Shown one piece after another: positions 23,400 to 35,637 of a stretch of DNA of 64,000 bases. The DNA is taken from assembly GCA_030867875.1 (NCBI GenBank), contig JAOWCC010000577.1, forward strand, positions 90,005,740-90,069,739, given 5' to 3'. This DNA comes from Actinernus sp. WN-2022. Taxonomy: Eukaryota; Cnidaria; Anthozoa; Actiniaria; Actinernidae. The notes under the pieces were generated by a model that was given only the letters and a program-made list of their open reading frames with translations, searched no databases and was not told the DNA's origin. The position numbers were made by a program, and so were the translations under genes. Within the stretch, counting starts at the first letter, position 1. Each line of letters opens with the position of its first letter.

Positions 23400-24480
23400 T
23401 CAAAGATCGAGCTAAGTTTACAGTAAATCGAATCACTCTTTAAGGCGAAATTGAACCCTTTGGTATCGAAGATCGAAAGCCTACACGAGAAAGTCGAAGA
23501 AGCGGTGGCTTCACTCAACTTCCTAAGCGCTAAATACGATGACCAGATGGCTAAAGTCGAAAGAATAGAAAACAAAAACAAAGAACTGACTCTCGAAAAT
23601 CAATGGCTTTTATTAAATATCCGAAGTGAGACGTTTGTGAGACTATCAAGGATGACCAATATGAGCTTGAGCAGTGCTCGAGAAGGGACTGTATAGAACT
23701 GAGAGGGATTAATTTCCATTACTAAGGACGAGGACACGGATGACGTTACAGTGAAAGTAGCTTCATTGATTGGTATAGACCTTAGCAATGGATATATCTC
23801 GGTTAGCCATCGTATTCGATTCGGGCTTACAATCCAAGTTCCAATGAAATGGCTTCAGCCATCATAATCAAGTTCATAAGCCGAGATATTCGTGACCAAA
23901 TTTACTACTCCAGGAATAAACTCAAGGATAAAACAACTAAAGATCTTGGATTCACAAGAATAGATGACGATAAGATATTAATTGCGGAGAGCTTAACCAG
24001 GAGGAGGAAATTGCTGTTCAAGGATTGCCTCAAACTGAAAAAAGGAGCCATCGCTATATCTGGACCCGGCACGGCAATATCTTTCTCAGAAAGAACGATG
24101 ACAGCCCAGCTATTCATATCTCCAATGAAAAGAATTTACAAGATCTTAAGGACGCCCCAACGTAAATCTGAGGGATATATGTGGTAAATGCAGAAAAAAT
24201 AGTTAAACACAATTGCTGTGCTTAATCCAGTGTGATCACTGCCTATATTGGTTCCACGTACTTAGATGCGTTTCGCTGTCGTACAAATCGTATAAACATT
24301 ATATACAGAGAATGAAGAACTATGGTCATGTAAGTCTTGCTTGGCTGATGTATTTCCATATCATAATCTTAGCAACTACGAACTACTAAATTATCTTTTA
24401 ACTCTAATACGGATTACTTTTCTTCCAAACATATTTCTGAATATAAACTTGAATTACTACCTAAAGATGTATTATCCTCT
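23400..24480 (+). pseudogene. CR1-like LINE ORF1 relic
   Basis: The pieces read a coiled-coil-like stretch (KIESLHEKVEEAVASLNFLS, then ENKNKELTLEN) at about 23460-23620. A region with FISRDIRDQIYYSRNKLKD and DDDKILIAESLTRRRKLLFK follows at 23849-24060. A cysteine cluster near 24176-24260 has the CGKC and QCDHCLYWFH spacing of the zinc-finger/PHD-like tail of CR1-type ORF1. At least three frame changes and stops are present. It would be the RNA-binding partner of the ORF2 protein that follows. Confidence 0.65.
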
Positions 24481-25057
24481 TTGACAAATATTCCGAGTCT
24501 TTCTGATACTGATATAGACCAACAGTTATCATCTAATACAAGCTTCAAATACTATTCCCCTCACTATTTTCATTCCATTCACAAAGTTAACAACTTAGCC
24601 CCAAACAACTTCTCAGATTTTCACAGTAACATCAGAAGTCTTAAGCTGCAAATATTGACAAGCTGCTTAATATGTTGGTCAACTTCATCTTCCCTTCTCA
24701 GTCATAGGCGTATCAGAAACTAATAAAATTAAAAGTAGATCATACTTATACTTACCTGATGTCAATATACCAGGCTTTACAGTTCATATCAAAGCCCAGC
24801 CTTACAAATGCAGGTGGAGTTGGTGCTATGTTAAGGACAATTTCAAGTTTATAGTTAGGAAAGACCTGAGTGTTGCTTAGGAAGAGTGTGAATCTCCGTG
24901 GATCGACATCCGATTCGCGAACATTAAATGGGTTGAACCCAGTTACTTTAAATTTAATGTTGTGGGTTGAACCCACACCGAATGATATTCTAAGCAATTA
25001 AGCAATCTCACGTATGAAGATAGTCATAAAAATAAATTAAATTTCTTTCACGATCTC

Positions 25058-25402
25058 ACTGGTTAGCTCAGTTGGTAGAGCACGGTCTAGAGTGCGGGAG
25101 GTCGGGGGTTCGAATCCCGGCCGCGTCCTTGGGCAGGGACGTATAATCCGTTGGCCTTGTCTCCTTCCTCTTCTAATCTATACGAGGGGGACGTAAAAGA
25201 ACCTGTTGTGTTATTTCGAGAAAGAGTAGGGGATTGTCTCCCGACACAACAGCCTGGTATTCTGAGGTACTAACAATCACTCATGATTGTAAACTGCACG
25301 GCAGCACATTGCGCCACTATAGCAGTCTGTATCACCTTGTGAAGCGCATTTGAATATATTCATATAGAATTTGCGTGATATAAATGAATACCTTTACCTT
25401 TT
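25058..25402 (+). mobile_element. tRNA-derived SINE with 8-bp target duplication
   Basis: The head has an A box (TGGTTAGCTCAGTTGGTAGA) and a B box (GGTTCGAATCC), the internal RNA polymerase III promoter of a tRNA. The tRNA acceptor stem does not close, so this is a SINE rather than a tRNA gene. The body contains the block GGGGGACGTAAAAGAACC, which I recognise from coral SINEs. The tail ends GTGATATAAATGAATA. The duplication ACGATCTC flanks it (25050-25057 and 25403-25410). Confidence 0.85.
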
Positions 25403-25504
25403 ACGATCTCCTTATCCTTTCCCAGGATCCTAACCCCTTTCAGCATTATCTCTCTCTAAGTTCAATTTGTCTTATTAATATATCTTACTTTTATATCTTA
25501 CCTT

Positions 25505-25605
25505 TCGATTATTCCCCACCGCGAGGTTTGAATCCAAGACCTTCGGTGTGCAAGACCAGAACTTTACCAATGAAACACAGAAATTTGCGATGGAACGACT
25601 CTCAC
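25505..25605 (-). repeat. Weak tRNA-like remnant
   Basis: On the minus strand a GGATTCAAACC B-box-like word follows a segment resembling a tRNA anticodon arm (CTGGTCTTGCACACC). No clear A box is seen. It may be an old SINE head. Confidence 0.3.
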
Positions 25606-25897
25606 TTTTAAAAATAATAATCCTATAACCCGTACCATAAACGTAACTCTAACCGTCAGTAAACAAGCCGTTCCCAGGTAAACGACGAGTTCTCACCCAC
25701 CTAGAGATAGGGTTCACAGGTAAACAACGAGTTCTGACTGTAATGCAAGCACATTTTTGTGAGATTGCTTAGATTATAATTTGGTCAGGCTTCAACCCAC
25801 AACATTAAATTTAATGTGATGGATTCAACCCATTTAATGTTTGCTAGAGTAACCAGATTCTGAGGCCTATGATCTAAAGTGAGGCTGACGGTCTTGG

Positions 25898-25953
25898 GGG
25901 CTATGCCATGCTGATGAGTCCTAACAAGGACGAAACAGCTGTACATGGTTGCC
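25898..25953 (+). ncRNA. Type I hammerhead ribozyme
   Basis: The conserved core CTGATGA (25911-25917) and GAAA (25932-25935) are both intact. Stem II is GTCC/GGAC with a six-base loop. Stem III is very short (AC/GT around AGCT). Stem I is CCATG/CATGG, then an internal loop, then GGC/GCC. Predicted cleavage follows GUA at 25943. Tiny stem III plus an internal loop in stem I is the layout known for metazoan retrozyme-like and Penelope hammerheads. It sits in about 220 bp of foreign DNA between two pieces of LINE endonuclease; a partial repeat of its 5' side (GTGTTGGGTAGTGCCATGC) lies at 26009-26028. Confidence 0.85.
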
Positions 25954-27136
25954 ACTCTACCGATAATAAGATGTGACCATGCGTATTAGACGCTAGTACG
26001 TCATAGCGTGTGTTGGGTAGTGCCATGCAACGTGTTTGGTTTATCCATACAGTCCTAATATATGCTCTGTGCAGTCATGTACAGACATTCTAATGCAAGT
26101 CTAGCTTCCTTCACCAATTATTTATATTCAAGTATTGATAAAATTCGTAATGATAACAAGATTTGTTTAATTCTAGGATACGTCAATATTAATCTATGAA
26201 ATGTCGAGTCTCATCCATCGACTGATAATTTTATAAATACTATGAGTTCTTACTTCTTGAGCCCTCATATTCTTCAACCTACTAGGATAACATATCGCTC
26301 TGCTACCCTTATAGACAATATATTTTTCAACTCTCTTGGTTATCATCAACTAAGTGGAAAATTACTTTATGACATCAATGATCACTTGCCTAATTTTCTT
26401 ATAATCAATAAATTATCAACCCTTCCTAAGCAATTTGAAATATATATATATATTTATTTATTGATCATCTTTTTGTTGTGTGTCGAGTCAAAAAACTTTT
26501 ATTTTGAAATTATAACTTGGCTTGAAACTGTCAATATTAAGTTGCCAGAGTCCAATATAGTAAATATCATTTTAGATGTAGATGATCAAGTTATAAATTA
26601 TATAATTTTAGAATATAAAATGTGTCTTTACAAAGCTAGAGAAAAAACATCCGTCTATCACTCTTTTTAAGAACTTATTAAGATACTCAGAAAAAATTGA
26701 ATTAAAAATCGCCAAAAAAGAAATAAACTCCTTTCACATTATAAGAAATGGAATACAATTACAATGGCAATAAATAAGTAATTAGAAAAAAACGTAGCGT
26801 AAATTTGAGTACGTTTTAGTTATTTTGTGTATTACGTTCAGTGTTAGTAGATGTGTAATTTTGTAAAATATATTAAAGAAAATAAAGAGGTTGTTATTAT
26901 TTGTTGTATTATAGGTTGTTATTATTCCAGTTTTGAATAACATCTCTTTTTTTGTTAAAGACAAAAAAAGAGATATTATTCAAAACTGGATGAAACAGCT
27001 TTAACCACAGAGGTGGGCTTGCTGAAATATTTGATTGCTTTATTTCTATTTTTTTTGAAATAATTGATAAACATGTTCCAATTAAAAAGCTAACCAAAAA
27101 ACATATTAAAACTCTTGAAAAACCCTGAGTTATAAC

Positions 27137-27445
27137 AGGGATTAGTATAAACCAACCAGTGGCCTATTATAAATCCTGCATTCTGATTGGCTACCCTACT
27201 ATAGGTCTATTTGTGATAGCCCATGGTAGAGAAAAAACCGCACGCATTTTCACGAAATAATAACATGTTTTCAACTTCAATTTGTTTCCTTCTATTATTT
27301 TCTACTGTCCGACTAGTTAGTTTATACTAAAACAATTAGACATCTCGCCCTCATGGGCTACGAGTTAAATAGCCCATTCGGCTGCGCCTCGTGGGCTATT
27401 GACTCGTAGCCCATTCGGGCTGTGGGTCTAATTGTTAATTAGAAC
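27137..27445. mobile_element. Fold-back element inside the LINE, with strong terminal hairpin
   Basis: TTAGTATAAAC (27141) is mirrored by GTTTATACTAA (27320). Next to it 27331-27436 forms a long hairpin: AACAATTAGAC, CTACGAGT and AATAGCCCA are each mirrored, ending GTCTAATTGTT. A TTCTGATTGGCT word lies near 27181. It interrupts the linker between endonuclease and reverse transcriptase of the LINE. Confidence 0.6.
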
Positions 27446-28635
27446 TTATATTCAAACAAAAAAATAAATTATATAGAAAATATTTAACAACAAAGAGTTC
27501 ATATATTTTGTGCAAGTATAAATTATATCGTAACAAAGTAAATCGTTACTTAAACTTAGCAAATCTAAGTATTAGAATGAGTATTTATCATTTAGTACTT
27601 AGTGTATGCTTTTCTAAGCCACTAGAAATATTGTTTAATTGCTCATTTTGCTCTGGAATTGTACCAGAGAAATTCAACATTGCTCGTGTGATTTCTGTTT
27701 TTAAGAAGGGATCTCAAATCTATACAAGTTATTACCGGCCTATTTCATTACTTTCAATTTGTAATAAAATTTTAGAGAAATTGATGTATAAACGATTGAT
27801 TAGTTATATTGATAAAAACAACATTTTACATGATAGTCAATTTGGTTTTCGTTCTAAACACGTACTCCACATACAAGCTAAAATCCAAAAAGCAATTGAG
27901 AAAGGCCTTTACTCCTGCGGTATTTTTCTTGACGTTAGCAAAGCATTTGATACTGTGAACCATCAAATCTTAATTAAGAAACTTGAAGGTTATGGTATAA
28001 GAGGAACTGCAAAGGACTTGTTCGTTTCTTACTTAAGTAATAGAAGGCAATTTGTTTCAAATGGCAACACAGTATCTCTTGAACGTGGTATTTCCTGTGG
28101 GATTCCTTAAAGATCTGTGCTTGGCCCTTGTTATTCCTATTATAAATTAATGACTTCATACATTGTACTAAGACTTTGGATTTTCATTTCTTTGCTGATG
28201 ACTCTAATTTATTTTGCTCGCATAAGAAAATCGATGAACTAGAATCTTTAATTAATGACAATTTATTCTATGTTAACACCTGGCTATCTTCAAATAAGTT
28301 ATCTCTTAATATTGACAAGACAAATTTCGTTATTTTTCATCCACCTTAAAAAAGAAACGCTGCGGATGCACTAATTTAATTTGCACATTAATAACAATGT
28401 TATAAGGCAACAAAATACTGTTAGATATTTTGGTATTTTCTTAGACTGCAACTTGAATTGGAAATATCAAATTCATCATGTTTAAACCAAGAAAATCAAA
28501 CAAGGCATAGGTATCCTGTATAAAATCCGTTATTTTGTAGCTCCTAAAATCCTTACTCAGCTATATTATTCTTTAATCTATCCTCATCTAACTTATGGCC
28601 TGATTATTTTGGGATATACTCCCATTGTTATTAAT

Positions 28636-29289
28636 GGGTCGCGTCAGACAAAAAGGGCCCGGACGACATAATATGTAAATGTATTTTGAAATTGTACCAT
28701 GTTTTTCATACTTGTGGTGCGAGTACAATATGCATCGCGAGCGCCACATTGTGCTACTAACAAGTAGTGTTGATTTCATGAAATTGACCAGTGAAATCGA
28801 AGACGAAATTTACGATATTATTACACGAGGGTGTTATCACAATATTAACAGGCGCAAATGATTCCTTATCATCAGACGATTGTTTCAAGGTGTAGCTTGT
28901 ACTATTACTAAAATCATATTATGAGCTACTACAGAATGACTACAGAACATATTTTTTTTGGTCAAAAAGTTATCATCTTGTTCATCTTATTTATTTTTTA
29001 CTCTTTAATGCCAGCAGGTATAAATGAATGTCATACATCAAAATCATCACCTCTGACAGGATTTCTAATTTTTGTGGTCATATTTGTAATCGGGCCCTTG
29101 CATCAAAATCACGTAAATTTCACCCCTGATTTTTGTTGTCAATTTCTTGAAACTTACATTTATTGTTAGCAATGAAATGTAGCGCTTCTCGTCAAGAATA
29201 CAATACAATCTTCAACCTGTTATTAGGAACACCGTTGTAGGAGTTATTTAACTTGAATGACGTCCGGGCCTTTTTGCCTGACGCGGCCC
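28636..29289. mobile_element. 654-bp MITE (copy 1)
   Basis: Ends read GGGTCGCGTCAGACAAAAAG and, inverted, GGGCCGCGTCAGGCAAAAAG, followed by GGCCCGGACG. An AT dinucleotide flanks each end. A second, inverted copy lies at 62034-62671; the two share most of their length. The shared open frame near 28985-29169 is preserved because the copies are similar, and it has no known motif. This copy truncates the CR1-like LINE. Confidence 0.8.
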
Positions 29290-32200
29290 ATTTTTATAGA
29301 AACGAATTGTGGAAAACCGTCACTTGGGAAACCGTCACTTGTACCAAGCTCGATCGAAGGTCGCGAAGCCCGTAATAATGTTCAGTCATTTCTCATTTAA
29401 CTTTGCCTATGCAAGACCAGGTAGCCATTCTTACCCCAAAGAAAATTAGTGCTGCTTTTACCGGAGAAGAAAAGAGGAAATCACGCCTGACTCAGGCCAT
29501 GCACGTTTACGCGTTTAAATTCACTTGCATTAAAATCGCTGCATCAAACGAGTTTTACAATTCTTCAAGTCCTGTGTACTATTTTAATGTTTCCAAGACA
29601 TACTCTACACGAGTACTGAGCGAGAATACTCGACTCTAACTCAGAATAGTTCCAAGATAATGTCTGAACTTTATCCGGCCGTAAATTTATATAATTAATT
29701 CGGTATTTAATTTCTGTCAGTGAGGTGTCTTGAGCGGCACTAATATTAAAGAGTAACAAATAATGCAGCCTACTTTCTCAATGATCATGATTTTAAATGG
29801 CATTTGTTCTTGAGAATTCACTTCACACTTTCGAGTTTTAGTTTAGAGTTCCAGTATGTTTTGAAAGTTTAGAGCCTCGCTACAGTCGTGAAAGGGTAAA
29901 CGGCTTTTCTTGTCAAAACACGCAAATTGATAATATTGAATTTTAATCAGCTGAAGTCTTAAAATACATAACCCTCCCTGGACAATGAGTATGAAATAGT
30001 TTGACCCTTTTCACCTATAACTAACCCTTTCTCAGCAGTTGCCCATGATTTATGACCCTCCATTTTTGGGGGTTCAAAAAACTATGAGCCTACCCCTTTC
30101 TCAACCCCACTCCCCCTGCTAATTTATGACCAGTCCTTCAGCAATCACCCTCATGAAACCCCGTTTTAATTATCAGTAAAACTTTGTAATTAGAAGCTCG
30201 TGTAAGCGACCGTGACCACGTGTGGTGTTGAGAATTGGAAGAAGGTGGAAAATAGCATTTACAAACAGGTTTTGCTAATAACACTACCGATATCGTACAC
30301 GCAAGTGCCTTTAAATATATGAATTAAGATTTGTTAGTACAACTACGTGATTGCATTCCTGTAAAAGGCCCATTCAATTGTAAATACATTTATTTTATTT
30401 AAACATATATTTTTTATTACGAGTTTACCCTCTATTAGTTTATCTAGGGGGCTCACACGTTACACTTACAATACAGTATTACACATTTGAGAGACGGACG
30501 TTACAGACTACAGACTATACGATAAAGAAGAAAAAAGTGATTAAGTTATGGCAGATGAAAACAAATTAAGCTGAAATTATCACGAGCATCAGTAGTGAAT
30601 CAATTATCTGGCTCCTCTAGTACAAACAATGTATGACACAAAAATATGCTAGAACTCTATGAACTCCATGTATTAACCTATTCCTAGGTGGCCCGAGTTA
30701 AGACCACTCAGGGCCTCTTGTTTTACATTACAAGATGGATAAAAATTATAATGATAAGATACACTAATTAATAAATACTAGTATAAAAACGTAAATTATA
30801 ATACCTAATAATACTGACACTTAGACATAAAAAATATTGTGAATAGAGTAAATATATACTTATGAGAGGGGATGAGAGAGAAAGGAGGTAGTGTACTCTG
30901 CAGAGTTAATATGTATTAACAATGTCAAGTTAAAGTTTCTTTTTGAAAGTTAATATCTTTATTAATAGAGTTTCATATTTTTGCACCTTGAAATCTATAT
31001 AATATTAAATTTTCCATAGTTTGTTCTTACTGAAGGAAGAGAGTTAAGGAGGACCTAGAAGCCTTGTGTTATATTTGTGTATTTTGTTGACTGGAATATA
31101 AAAGTTATTGAATGCCAGAGGCAGATTACCTGATATCACACCATCTTCTGTCACGATGTGATCACGTGGCGGAATACGTACATTTGAATTGTATGCCGCA
31201 TGGGATACATTGGATTTTGATGACTGCCACGTGACCCCGGATCAGCCAATGAGAGCGTGCGTTGTATCTGGACAAGTTATGGCTATGTAATAATGCAGGC
31301 TATTTGGAGTTTGAGTTGCCAATCAGAGCGTGCGAAAAGCACTATTCACTTGTGTGGTATATACTATAGTAGATATTCAGTACCGAGCCGCAAAGCTGCC
31401 ACCGCTGGTCACCAACACTGAAGGGAATAATTGTTTTAGTATATGTATTATCATGTAGAATCCCCGGGAAAGAAAAAATAGCTACATTTTATTCCATGTA
31501 TTAGTATAACGTGTTGTTGTTGTTATTTAGATGTGAATATTTTGTAATCTACATGCACTTGTACGATTGTCAATAAAACACAGTGGGAAAAATACCTTTA
31601 GTCGGCTTAACAGCTAATACGTACGGCTGTGTATTTTTACGCTTTGAATTTCAAAGCCCTGCCAATCCACAGATATGATCGAAGTAGACATATCAAACTA
31701 ACTAGACGTGAGTCACGCTCACACCTCCTCCGGGAGTTCACTCAAATGTTCGCCAAAATTACGCAATTTTCTTGCAATTTGTTACTTTTATGCCTCGCAA
31801 ATAAAAATCCTATGAACGGAATACAAAACAATAATGTCCTTTCTCTGTAGTTTTAATAGTTTAAACCCCATAGTCGCTTATTTTCCGCGGTCAATTTGCA
31901 ATTATTGTTTTCGACCGGTTGAGTCAAAATATACAAGGCGTTCCTCTATTTCTGGGCATATGCCAGGGAAGTCTGGTCTATAAAAGGCTGGAAAAAAATT
32001 AGTCTATTGAATTTCTCACGTTTCGATGTATAGTTTGCCCACATTTGTAACGAATAAGCGCGGTCAAAACGACAACGAAAATCTTGCATCTGTTTGCAAT
32101 ACTTGTTCTTCCTGTCGTCGAAGCGCTCGGGGAGCAACATACTGGAAATGCTGGCTCACAACGCGCTGAATGTCCATCTTTTAAGAACGAAATTAACAAG

Positions 32201-33085
32201 TAAGTACAGTTTTACTATAAATATTGGAGTGATTCAGCACAAGTTTATTTTACACTGTGGCTAGATACCCGGCAGCCGGGAACGGTTTTCAAAATACTTG
32301 ATACCGGCCCGGCAGTCTATTAAATTCAAACTATTCTATCTTTGTTTACCGGGTTGTTTAGAAGTAAACAGTCCCTAAGATGGATGTCTGAGATTTCGAT
32401 TAGAGTAATTCCCTTGTCCTCGGCTGTAGCACGGACACATTTCGTGACACTAATAATATTAAGCAAACATTGATAAGCAAGCACTGGTGTTATGAGTCGA
32501 ATTTAGGACTTAATATATTTACGTAATTTTTTTAACTGTTGGTTTCTTTCTGTAAAATATTTTACTGTCGTTGTGAGTCCTTCCTCGAACATATCCTGTT
32601 CAACACAAACCTCTATCCGCAACAGCTGGATCGTCCCGCTTTCGATCGTCTCAGAATATAATTTTCTCTTAACTTCTCGATATAATCCCGCAAAATAAGA
32701 CTGCCCGGTTTGTCAGGGAAACTCTGAACTGTCTGAAGGAACACAAAAGTCTTTCAATGCGAATACTTATAATAAGAGCGGGCTATATATATAGTTTCAT
32801 CACCGAATGGTACCACTTATTAGTATTTTTACTCGCTCCCTCATCGTAAAGTTTATTATCCTTTTTGCCTTTTCCCTCATTATTGGTGACGAATTCGACG
32901 AAATCTCGTCGATAAATTTTATATTACATAGGGGTTTTGGATTCACGTTTGACCTCTGTGTTTACAGTCGTCTGCTTTATTCTTTCAACGACTACATTAC
33001 GCATGCGGAATACGGAAATAAGCTGTCCGCACTGGCCTGGACACTAGCAAGAGCAAATGTTCTCGCTTGTATGGGATAAGTTTCA
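29290..33085. other. Non-coding stretch with fragments of dispersed repeats
   Basis: No gene is recognised. An inverted pair TCACGTGGCGG/CTGCCACGTGA lies at about 31163-31236. A terminal module with CCAATCAGAGCGTGCG, GTGTGGTATATAC and GAATAATTGTTTTAGTATATG lies at about 31318-31450 and matches the family near 5100, 7670 and 22200. The CCCGAGTTAAGACC and GGGCCTCTTGTTT words at 30690-30722 resemble 21731. Confidence 0.4.
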
Positions 33086-33089
33086 TATG

Positions 33090-33250
33090 TATAGAATGTT
33101 GGTTTTTGAGGAGGGGGAAACCCTCGGAGCAAAGGCGAGATACCAACAACTCAACCCACTTAATGGTGCCGCGTCCGGAAATCGAACCTGGGCCACAGAG
33201 TTGAGAGGCGAAGCGCTTAAACCATTTTATCATAAAATTCGAAATCTTGG
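33090..33250 (-). mobile_element. tRNA-derived SINE (minus strand)
   Basis: On the minus strand the head reads ATGGTTTAAGCGCTTCGCC and then a B box AGGTTCGATTTCC. The body has TTTGCTCCGAGGG and ends CTCCTCAAAAACCAACATTC. I recognise this body from memory as a common anthozoan SINE type. The tail is truncated and no duplication was identified. Confidence 0.75.
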
Positions 33251-33791
33251 TTATTTTCATTTAAAATCACTACATTGAATCCACACATGGAGATAATTAT
33301 TTGCAGCAAGTTTCAATGTGTAACTATTTTCCAGACGGGAGCTAGGAGCAGAAATCAAATGCACTTCTGTCTCAGTTGGTTGTCTATTTTTAAGAACCAA
33401 GGCCTAAAGTATAGGGGGTGGTCAAATGCTAAACTTTATCAAAATGATTTGCGATAACCACTAGATATGTATATTTCAGTTGTGGTGATCTTATTTTAAT
33501 GGACATATTGGTATACATTCCACCATGTGACTTACCACGCCCATATCTATGCCACACTTGCAGGATTGCATTTAAATCATAAATAAATAGTAAAACAAAT
33601 TCTCCTTTCCAGAATATAGTGTTAACCACCATCAAATTGGCATTGTTTGACAACAGTCCATGCAAACATTCAGTAAAAAAAAATGTAGCGCAAACGGCAA
33701 AGGCCACATGACATGCCTGGGGTGTTGTATAACCCTTTCAGCCCTTAGTCTTTGGAAGTGATTTTTAGCTATTTCTAGACCAAACAGAACA

Positions 33792-33805
33792 CCCCCCCCC
33801 CCCCC
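33792..33805. repeat. Poly-C tract (14 C)
   Basis: An uninterrupted run of C in AT-rich DNA. Confidence 0.9.
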
Positions 33806-33985
33806 TAAGTAAACTGTAGTCATTGTTACCATGGAATTTTCATCTGACCAATAATACTGGGGGCTCAAAGTTTTTTGTCGGCCATTTTGGATACATTGAC
33901 GTCGCATTGCTACGGAGCTGGAGGGAAGTTTGTTTGGGGGAACACATAATTTAAGGCTTTTTAATGCATTTTTTTTTTCATTTTT

Positions 33986-34069
33986 AGAGTGCTGGAGGAC
34001 ATCATTAAGTCTGATGAGAGCTTGAATCAGTACTTTCTCGAAGAACTGAGTCTGTGCCTGCTATTGTGA
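33986..34069 (+). pseudogene. Exon-like segment with splice-acceptor context
   Basis: A pyrimidine tract ending CATTTTTAG precedes an open frame from 33989 that encodes VLEDIIKSDES, then LNQYFLEELS, and stops at 34067. The same peptide is encoded on the minus strand at 22082-22163. The acceptor-like tract suggests an exon copied together with intron DNA, perhaps as part of a repeat. The protein family is not recognised. Confidence 0.4.
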
Positions 34070-35637
34070 TAGAGAAAGAGCCTCATTTTCCACTCGTCAA
34101 TGGACCAGGACGTCTTCTGTCACTTTAGCGTGAGCTTTATAAATGGAGGTCTGGAGCCACCTATCATAGCTTTTTTGGAATATTGGACAACATTTACTTG
34201 CCATTGATTCCAATATGAAGCTATTAGGTCGAAATGGCTTTAGATTTAGTATATATTTTGAAGAATGAAGATGGGGGAAGGGCCATGCCGCTGTTTGGTA
34301 GGATTTCCCGGCATGCTTTGCGGTCGTTATGGATGAATTCAGCTTGTTGTGAAGTGCTTGTGGACAGAATGGCTTGGTTCTGGGCCAGTTTAGGTGTTGG
34401 GAGACAGAAAGTGAGGTTAGTGCAAACATGAAACTCTAAATTTTACGTGAAATATGCATTTTTGTGAGAAATTTTAGAATCTGAGGAGAATTTTTTTTTT
34501 CTAAGTGCCATTTTAGCTACTTTTTCTGAAATGAAATAATGTAAACTGTAGTTAACTTCTGCAAAGAAAGGAGGATTTAGATGAAATGATTCAATTTTAA
34601 TATGCCTAAATGCAGTTCAGTAGGTTCATTTGTCTATACATTATGTTGTGTGTCAATCTCAGGGCCTTGCTCCTTCAACTTAGCCAGACTGAAATCCTCA
34701 AAGCAAGTAACCAGTAAAACACAACAAATGTCGTGTTTGGGGCTGAGAGGGTTAACCACTGCGCCACCCGGCTACCCGTCATTTACATTTAGGCGCCATT
34801 TAGGCTTGCGTAAAGGCCCGCCAAAATACATATCACTCAATACATCATGAAAATGCACAGGCGTCGGTATTAGCTATTTAGCTCACTACTAACCTCTTAC
34901 CAAGTTAATTCTCCACTGATTTTTTATTAATATCTAGTCTCGTTTTAACTAAGAGTAACTGCAACATAGCACCAAACATGACACGGTGATTCATTTTCCT
35001 GCTAGCTATACATCCATGCATCTGAGTAGACTTGACAAAATAGCTAGTGAGCTTAGGAAATGTTTCGCACTTTTGTTTTGACCCTATTGCCGTTATACAG
35101 ACCAAGGTATTAATGATTAATAGAGTGAAACGTCCCGTCGATAATTATTTAATTGGTGTAATTTTTCGATAGAAATATGCTCACCAATTTAAATGTCGAC
35201 AGTAGGTAAACAAATATTGTAGGGAGTTCTCAGCGTGCAATTTATATATTTTACCATTATCTCGACTCTATTTCATTTCCTAAAGGCTGTTTTCTTTCAA
35301 TCTATTGTACAGAAAAAGATGGCGTCATGTATCTTTATCCACAATCCTTTGCCCGCGAAACTCTTTAATCCGTTATAAACCCGCGGTAGAGAGTTTTTAA
35401 AAGCTTTAAAACAAGCAAGTACAAGTGCTGTTGCCAGCACACTGTTATTGAAGAGACTAGAGGATTTCTACGTGCTATTTTGGAGTGTGTTAGGCTCGCA
35501 AAGAATTGTAGTCAAACGTACAGCCGCCATCTTTGTTTTCGGTATGGTATGGTACATACAATGTGATAACTCGCAAACTGTTTGCGATGTAAACGACTTA
35601 ATGGGAATACCTTTTATGTTTCGTTCCAACAGGGTGC
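34070..35637. other. Non-coding stretch
   Basis: An open minus-strand frame at 34097-34429 (110 codons) has no recognisable motif. A GGTTAACCACTGCGCCACCCG word at 34750-34770 (shown over its length, the inverse of a GGTGGCGCAGTGGTTAA SINE head) hints at a tRNA-like SINE fragment. Nothing else is recognised. Confidence 0.35.

Larger units (their letters stand above)
24917..25844. mobile_element. 928-bp TIR element inserted in the LINE endonuclease
   Basis: Terminal inverted repeats read GC(G/A)AACATTAAATGGGTTGA and continue with TTAAATTTAATGTTGTGGGTTGAA blocks shared by both ends (written in two parts here: TTAAATTTAATGT and GTGGGTTGAA). A (T/A)GCTTAG-like word also sits at each inner edge. 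No target duplication is evident at the ends I chose. A tRNA-derived SINE lies inside it. No ORF resembling a transposase is present. Confidence 0.65.
24560..28635 (+). pseudogene. CR1-like LINE ORF2 relic (endonuclease and reverse transcriptase), multiply interrupted
   Basis: Endonuclease piece 1 (about 24580-24912) reads FSDFHSNIRSLKLQ and then VIGVSET, matching the conserved start of APE-type LINE endonucleases. Piece 2 (about 26071-26420) reads YRHSNASLASF, ILGYVNINL, PTRITYRSATLIDNIF and DINDHLPNF, the last being the catalytic S/D-H-x-P region. A linker relic (26640-27130) and the reverse transcriptase (27480-28620) follow, with YRPISLLSICNKILEKL, FLDVSKAFDTVNHQ, then a stop, and FADDSNLF in another frame. 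A MITE truncates the 3' end at 28636. It is clearly non-functional. Confidence 0.8.

Noticed and set aside
25058..25135. Intact tRNA gene
   Set aside because: The A and B boxes are good but the acceptor stem does not pair and a SINE body with target duplications follows.
28921..29169. Hydrophobic 82-codon frame conserved in the 62155-62448 copy
   Set aside because: The conservation is explained by MITE copy similarity; no start context or motif supports a gene.
34010..34055. CTGATGAGAG followed by CTCGAAG, hammerhead-like
   Set aside because: The required GAAA is GAAG, stem I does not pair, and the segment reads better as coding sequence.
34097..34429. 110-codon minus-strand open frame
   Set aside because: No recognisable domain, no second copy and no codon-use signal that I could judge by eye.
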